In this document: positions 61,354-64,000 of the stretch, one piece after another | Layout: the number at the start of each line of letters is the position of its first letter | How positions within the stretch are numbered: position 1 is the first letter of the stretch | Assembly (NCBI RefSeq): GCF_947502395.1 | Contig: NZ_CANMZM010000003.1 | Location: 943,988 to 1,007,987 of the forward strand | Direction of reading: 5' to 3' | Source of the DNA: an uncultured Erythrobacter sp. | GTDB taxonomy: Bacteria; Pseudomonadota; Alphaproteobacteria; Sphingomonadales; Sphingomonadaceae | DNA length: 64,000 nucleotides | Position numbers and translations under genes: made by a program | Notes under the pieces: generated by a model | Databases searched by the model: none | What the model was told of the DNA's origin: nothing | The model's input: only the letters and a program-made list of their open reading frames with translations

Positions 61354-62379
61354 GTGGGAAGCGTCGTTCGACCCAAGAAAATAATGGTCGGCCTCGTGAT
61401 GGCAGTGGTGCTGTTGCTAGGTGTCGGCACACTGACTCAGTCCCATCTTGAACGCAAAGATGCAGCCCAATACCCAGCGCCAGGTGTTTTGATAGATGTG
61501 AATGGCACACGGCTGCACCTTCGCTGCATCGGTGAAGGCAGTCCGACGGTTGTAATGATTGCCGGTGCTGGCGCGCCATCGGTTGTGTCGTATGAGTTGC
61601 AGGATCGCATCGCGCCGCACACAAGAGTGTGTTCGTATGACCGGGCCGGGCTTGGCTGGAGCGAGCCTGCAAACCGCGAACAAAGCGTCCCCGAGGTGAC
61701 CCGCGACCTCCATGATCTCGTCGACAAAGCCGGTGAAAAGGGGCCCTTCATTCTCGTCGCTGAATCATCTGGAGGAATGATAGCTTTGCTAGCTGCATTG
61801 GACTGGCAAGATAACGTGGCGGGCCTTGTCTTGGTCGACGCCTCGGAACCTGATCTCTGGTTTGAGAAGACAGCCGATACAATGGGTGCGCTTGGGCGGC
61901 AGACAGCCTTGATGAAATTTGGATGGCACACCGGCATAGTTCGAGTTGGCCTGGAGTATGGCCAGCCTGATTGGATTGACGAAATGTCAGCCCAGAACAG
62001 GGGATGGTTCCAAGCGATCTATTCCCGCAACATGCCCGGTTACGGAGAATACGACTCAGCCTTCAGGCTTACTGATCCGAAGAGTTATGATCGGCTTGAA
62101 TCGGAAGGATTGGGGAGCCTTCCAATCACCGTTCTGGCGCACGGGAAAGTACCGAGTGGTCTGCCCCCTGAATTTGAGGACGGATGGATGGCCGCGCAGG
62201 AAAAGCTGGCAGCATACTCAAACGCGTCCGAGCTGATCATTGCACAAAATTCGGGTCATGCGATCGCTGGTGAAGACCCGGATTTTGTCGCGGCACAGGC
62301 CCTGCTCATGATTGAGCACCTCCGGAACCAAGACACGACAGGATTCACCAAACAGCAGGATAGGACAGGAGCATACTAG
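61354..62379 (+). CDS. membrane-anchored alpha/beta hydrolase
   Basis: The 341-residue protein has an N-terminal hydrophobic anchor (MVGLVMAVVLLLGVGTLTQS). The hydrolase domain shows LIDVNGTRLHLRCIGEGSPT, CSYDRAGLGWSEPA, and the nucleophile region ILVAESSGGMIALLAALDW with Ser138. It lacks the usual first Gly (A-E-S-S-G). The acid and His are placed in VLAHGKVPSGLPP and QNSGHAIAGEDPDFV. Start is a GTG at 61354 or an ATG at 61384. It closes the hydrolase group. Confidence 0.78.
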   Translation: MGSVVRPKKIMVGLVMAVVLLLGVGTLTQSHLERKDAAQYPAPGVLIDVNGTRLHLRCIGEGSPTVVMIAGAGAPSVVSYELQDRIAPHTRVCSYDRAGLGWSEPANREQSVPEVTRDLHDLVDKAGEKGPFILVAESSGGMIALLAALDWQDNVAGLVLVDASEPDLWFEKTADTMGALGRQTALMKFGWHTGIVRVGLEYGQPDWIDEMSAQNRGWFQAIYSRNMPGYGEYDSAFRLTDPKSYDRLESEGLGSLPITVLAHGKVPSGLPPEFEDGWMAAQEKLAAYSNASELIIAQNSGHAIAGEDPDFVAAQALLMIEHLRNQDTTGFTKQQDRTGAY

Positions 62380-62586
62380 AACGCCGGGACCCACCTCAAC
62401 TTCAATTCTGATCTTACTCGGCGCAGTGATCTCGAGTGGCTGCAGCCCTGATCAGAATGGCAACGAGAGCTTATGGAGCCATACGTTGGGCAAAAACCGC
62501 CCGACTTGGCCCGCAAGGTATTCGCGCCGGGCGTTGTCTCCATTGGCTGTCTTCGCCCGACTGCGAATGTCGCGAAGGTCAGAATT

Positions 62587-62603
62587 GGGTCGTTTTCAGA
62601 ATG
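62587..62603. repeat. GGGTCGTTTTCAGAATG repeat copy
   Basis: This 17-base stretch differs by one base from 49934-49950. GCCCGACTGCGAATGTCG precedes it, comparable to GCCCGAACGACCGCAACT before the other copy. Confidence 0.5.
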
Positions 62604-62681
62604 TCGGCTTTTCGCTCATGATCGAACAATAACAGACTGACCGCTTACGGCCCAGTTCGAGCCGCCGTTCAACGTCCAATA

Positions 62682-62702
62682 CTGGGGGTGAAAGCGGACA
62701 TT
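62682..62702. repeat. GGGGGTGAAAGCGGACATT repeat copy
   Basis: The core is identical with 47773-47788 over 16 bases. GACCGCTTACGGCCC lies about 45 bases upstream, and similar GACCGC blocks precede the other copies. Confidence 0.5.
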
Positions 62703-62730
62703 GAGGCTCAATCAAGAGGCAAAGACAACA

Positions 62731-63627
62731 TCAACTCTGCAAAGCAAGCCGCATTTGGTTTGTCGCGATCTCGATGAATGATCGCACACCGGGGCGCATT
62801 AGTTTTGCTGACGGCAATAGTATGTGAACATCACTGCGCCGGACGGCCCAATTTTTTAGGACCCGTTTGAGCTTCCCTTGCCGAACAAATGGCGCTGCCA
62901 CGAACGTTGGTAAAACCGCGATCCCACGTCCGGAAAGGGCAGGTGGCAACAGTATTTGGGGGTCAGTAGAGAAAAGCTTGGGTTCGAATGTCACACTCGC
63001 GACTTCGTTCTTTTCATTCACAAGTTTCATCGGATTGATTTCTGCAACTCTATTCCCGAGAACAAGGATATTAGCCCCGGCTAAAGACGATGGTTCTATG
63101 GCTTGCCATTCATCTCTAAATGCTCTGTCAGAGCTCACATATAGAGCGGCTTCAACTTGTCCCATCCGCTTTGCGATCAGTGCAGAGTCGGTCAGCGGGC
63201 CAACACGAAATGCCACATCAATGCCTTCTGTTACCAACCCAACCTTCTGATTGGTGAGCGTCAATTCCGGCGTGCAATTGGGATGACTTGTCACGAATTC
63301 ATCAATAATCTGCCCCAACAAAGCTTGTCCAAGTATGATCGGGGCACTTATGACGACTGGGCCGCTGGGTGTTTCGGACAATTTCTCTAGTGACAATTGC
63401 GCGCCGTCGAGCTCGTGCAGAATACGACTTGCATGCTGAAGCAACAGTTCGCCCGCCGAAGTGATTTGCACGCTGCGGGTAGTGCGTTGAAACAGCCTTA
63501 CACCAACACGCTCTTCAAGCCGCGCTACGCGTCGACTGACGGTTGCCCTCGGCATTCGCAATCTTCTGGACGCTTTGACGAAGCTCGACCGCGTCGCAAC
63601 TTCGACAAACGCCTTCACATCCAGCAT
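62731..63627 (-). CDS. LysR-family transcriptional regulator
   Basis: The 298-residue protein has the LysR helix-turn-helix (LDVKAFVEVATRSSFVKASR, MPRATVSRRVARLEERVGVR, LFQRTTRSVQITSAG). A substrate-binding domain follows: VVISAPIILGQALLGQII, GIDVAFRVGPLTDSALIAKR, ALSGRGIAVLPTFVAAPFV. It is divergent from the SDR gene and probably controls it. The start at MLDVKAF fits the family; an ATG 12 codons upstream is also possible. Confidence 0.9.
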   Translation of the reverse strand: MLDVKAFVEVATRSSFVKASRRLRMPRATVSRRVARLEERVGVRLFQRTTRSVQITSAGELLLQHASRILHELDGAQLSLEKLSETPSGPVVISAPIILGQALLGQIIDEFVTSHPNCTPELTLTNQKVGLVTEGIDVAFRVGPLTDSALIAKRMGQVEAALYVSSDRAFRDEWQAIEPSSLAGANILVLGNRVAEINPMKLVNEKNEVASVTFEPKLFSTDPQILLPPALSGRGIAVLPTFVAAPFVRQGKLKRVLKNWAVRRSDVHILLPSAKLMRPGVRSFIEIATNQMRLALQS

Positions 63628-63682
63628 GTCGGAAAAGATTATCTCACTTGGAACACCAGTCATTCCTGCAGATGCTACCTAG

Positions 63683-63700
63683 TTGATGATATCAGATCAA
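63683..63700. promoter_or_regulatory. LysR-type binding site
   Basis: TTGAT (63683-63687) and ATCAA (63696-63700) form an inverted repeat with an 8-base spacer, TTGATGATATCAGATCAA. It lies between the divergent LysR and SDR genes, the usual place for a LysR activator site. Confidence 0.5.
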
Positions 63701-63738
63701 TTATATTCTCCTGAGCGAACACAAACTGGAGATTGATT

Positions 63739-64000
63739 ATGAACGGTCTGAATGAAAAAGTAGCTCTTATCTTCGCAGGATCACGCGGCATTGGCCGGGC
63801 AACAGCTCTGGGTCTGGCCAAAGAGAAAGCGATCGTAGGCGTTGGCTACGTATCGAACAAAGAGGCGGCCAATGAAGTGGTGAGCGCCATCGAGCTAGCA
63901 GGCGGTACAGCATATGCCTTTCATAGCGGTGGCATCACGAATGACTCGGCATCGCAGGTTGAATCGACTCACGGCGGCCTTCCAGACTCCATGAAGAGGC
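63739..64000 (+). CDS. short-chain dehydrogenase/reductase, cut by window end
   Basis: The first 87 codons are visible. The NAD(P)-binding motif is AGSRGIGRATALGLA (residues 13-27), and AVVSAIELAGG-like spacing follows (EVVSAIELAGGTAYAFHSGG). Catalytic Ser-Tyr-Lys residues lie beyond the window. AACTGGAGAT precedes the ATG by about eight bases. The divergent LysR gene suggests regulation by its product. Confidence 0.88.
   Translation, partial: MNGLNEKVALIFAGSRGIGRATALGLAKEKAIVGVGYVSNKEAANEVVSAIELAGGTAYAFHSGGITNDSASQVESTHGGLPDSMKR

Larger units (their letters stand above)
62380..62730. other. spacer with lipoprotein-like remnant and repeats
   Basis: No complete gene was found. A plus-strand stretch at about 62400-62470 encodes ILILLGAVISSGCSPDQNGN, which looks like a lipoprotein signal (SSGC). 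It then loses any fold and has no own good start, so it may be a decayed gene. GGGTCGTTTTCAGAATG (62587-62603) and CTGGGGGTGAAAGCGGACAT (62682-62701) are copies of the dispersed repeats. Confidence 0.45.

Noticed and set aside
44034..64000. attR copy of the tRNA-Tyr 3' end
   Set aside because: No match to TTCGAATCCAGCCCTGTCC was found by eye; the only TTCGAA hits are inside unrelated genes.
1..64000. CRISPR array or complete insertion sequence
   Set aside because: No regularly spaced direct repeats and no transposase-like reading frame were seen.

Overview
The window looks like a chromosomal segment of a marine or freshwater sphingomonad-type alphaproteobacterium, most like Erythrobacter/Altererythrobacter. 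This rests on gene content and protein flavour (an NDUFS4-like ETC complex I protein, a DUF6456 protein, a TonB receptor, a PepSY two-component cassette, Ti-type traA/traC/traD genes and the dnaX-ybaB order next to a small SRP RNA). No species call is possible from reading alone.

Positions 1-43.9 kb are mostly core genome. They hold a cut-off tRNA, a deacetylase-like protein and a histidine kinase; Lrp, GFA and NDH-2 genes with two NTF2-like proteins; the aroQ-accB-accC cluster; a nitroreductase-MarR pair with a very long dyad operator; an ArsR-SRPBCC pair; an orphan holin; a CoA-ester lyase and a TonB-dependent receptor; tRNA-Pro; yajC-secD-secF; a glycosyltransferase; small regulators; uracil-DNA glycosylase and ABC-F genes; a SIMPL protein; a PepSY-response regulator-histidine kinase cassette; chorismate mutase, polyprenyl synthase and HrpB; the SRP RNA, dnaX and ybaB; lon and HU; and rlmB.

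Positions 43.9-55.2 kb look like an integrated mobile region. It starts at a tRNA-Tyr followed by four copies of a GTGGGGGTA repeat and a dead tyrosine integrase (one in-frame stop plus one frameshift). It carries a membrane GGDEF-EAL protein, a SET-domain protein, small unknown proteins and an atypical cold-shock-domain protein. Its mobilisation module has a Ti-type relaxase-helicase (traA) with a DUF6118 partner, transcribed away from traC-traD. A probable oriT lies between them, with a 6-bp inverted repeat followed by a nic-like core ending in GCGCCCT. No coupling protein or mating-pair genes are present, so it is at best mobilisable. A short catalytic-only tyrosine recombinase closes the module.

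Positions 55.2-64 kb are an accessory stress and hydrolase region. It holds an sdpR-sdpI pair, a TraB/GumN lipoprotein, a blaI-M56 peptidase pair whose peptidase ends in a TonB-C-like domain instead of a beta-lactam-binding sensor, a class-C-like serine hydrolase, two alpha/beta hydrolases with altered nucleophile elbows, and a LysR gene divergent from a short-chain dehydrogenase cut by the window end. Several regulator genes here and in the core part have palindromes ending at or overlapping their start codon, with promoter spacing that would give leaderless mRNAs.
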